This document shows, in pieces, positions 63,810 to 64,000 of a stretch of 64,000 nucleotides of DNA; positions within the stretch are counted from its first letter, which is position 1, and every line of letters starts with the position of its first letter. Below the pieces are notes generated by a model. The model ran no database searches. It had not been told where the DNA came from and saw only the letters and a list, made by a program, of their open reading frames with translations. The position numbers were made by a program, and so were the translations under genes. Source of the DNA: a bacterium (GTDB taxonomy: Bacteria; Zhuqueibacterota; Zhuqueibacteria; Residuimicrobiales; Oceaniaggregativiventaceae); NCBI GenBank assembly GCA_029565675.1, contig JAKQNP010000052.1, positions 1 through 64,000 on the forward strand. Reading direction: 5' to 3'.

Positions 63810-64000
63810 TACGGGTACACGATGATTTGACTTTTTGTTGCGATCCAACGCGCAATTGATGAGCCAAACACTGACATCCCGATATAATAAAAGATTTTTC
63901 TGCATTAATACAAGCACAAAGCGCGGCGGCAGGCCCTGAACAAAAAGAATCTGGATGGCGATCAAGCGATGTGGTCCGCCCGATAATCTCGAATCTGTGC

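Noticed and set aside
63750-63965. A 71-codon minus-strand frame at the right end
   Set aside because: It overlaps the hairpin repeat, and no ribosome site or motif supports it.
1-64000. CRISPR arrays and insertion sequences
   Set aside because: I saw no regularly spaced repeat-spacer array and no transposase gene anywhere in the window.

Overview
The window looks like a chromosome segment of an uncultured or little-studied Gram-negative bacterium of the wider FCB group (KSB1/Calditrichota/Latescibacterota-like). Three things suggest this. Seven secreted proteins end in a type IX secretion (T9SS)-style C-terminal sorting domain with the 'NYPNPFN' signature, and a PorV-like barrel lies among them. 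A SusC-like TonB receptor and LPS heptose genes indicate an outer membrane. A superoxide reductase and multihaem cytochromes point to an anaerobic or microaerophilic life. Start codons include ATG, and TTG where a good Shine-Dalgarno decides it. The lineage is an inference from gene content only.

Region 1 (1-4898) is an AT-rich accessory island that directly abuts the 3' end of a CAU-anticodon tRNA gene. It holds iteron-like TGTAAC repeats, a primase-helicase with an archaeo-eukaryotic primase (AEP) domain of the TOTE type, a small HTH protein under a near-consensus promoter, and a TIR-FGE fusion whose C-terminus looks like the variable region of a diversity-generating retroelement. No integrase or reverse transcriptase is visible; the island continues off the left edge.

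Region 2 (5116-6192) is a single CPBP-type membrane protease-like gene.

Region 3 (6302-48989) is the core: about 41 kb of co-directional minus-strand genes below a LacI-type regulator, closed by a strong hairpin after galM. In transcription order it encodes: a LamG protein, two lipoproteins, a SusC-like receptor, two tandem paralogous T9SS cargo proteins (no SusD is seen), a PorV-like protein, a zincin-like T9SS protein, a NicO metal transporter with companion, a second zincin-like T9SS protein, two GH63-like glycosidases, GH172, an Ig-like T9SS protein, GH127, a debranching-enzyme-like glycosidase, a TIM-barrel/FGE fusion, a Na+/solute symporter, a cytoplasmic GH38 alpha-mannosidase and a GalM lipoprotein. 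The set reads as an uptake and degradation locus for a mannose- and arabinofuranose-containing glycan or glycoprotein. Three of its proteins share an unnamed ~90-residue 'ELGNF' domain followed by an FN3-like domain.

Region 4 (49331-52890, minus strand) has an N-acetylmuramoyl-alanine amidase with a sorting domain and a WD40-like (TolB-type) propeller. Region 5 (53187-57969, plus strand) has heptose kinase/phosphatase genes, then superoxide reductase, a pentahaem cytochrome and a haem-binding porin-like protein. Region 6 (58061-63456, minus strand) has a TrmH/SpoU methyltransferase, a small membrane-anchored protein, a PfkB sugar kinase, a class A penicillin-binding protein and an associated membrane protein. 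A dispersed hairpin repeat occurs in two intergenic places (49219-49310 and 63566-63809).
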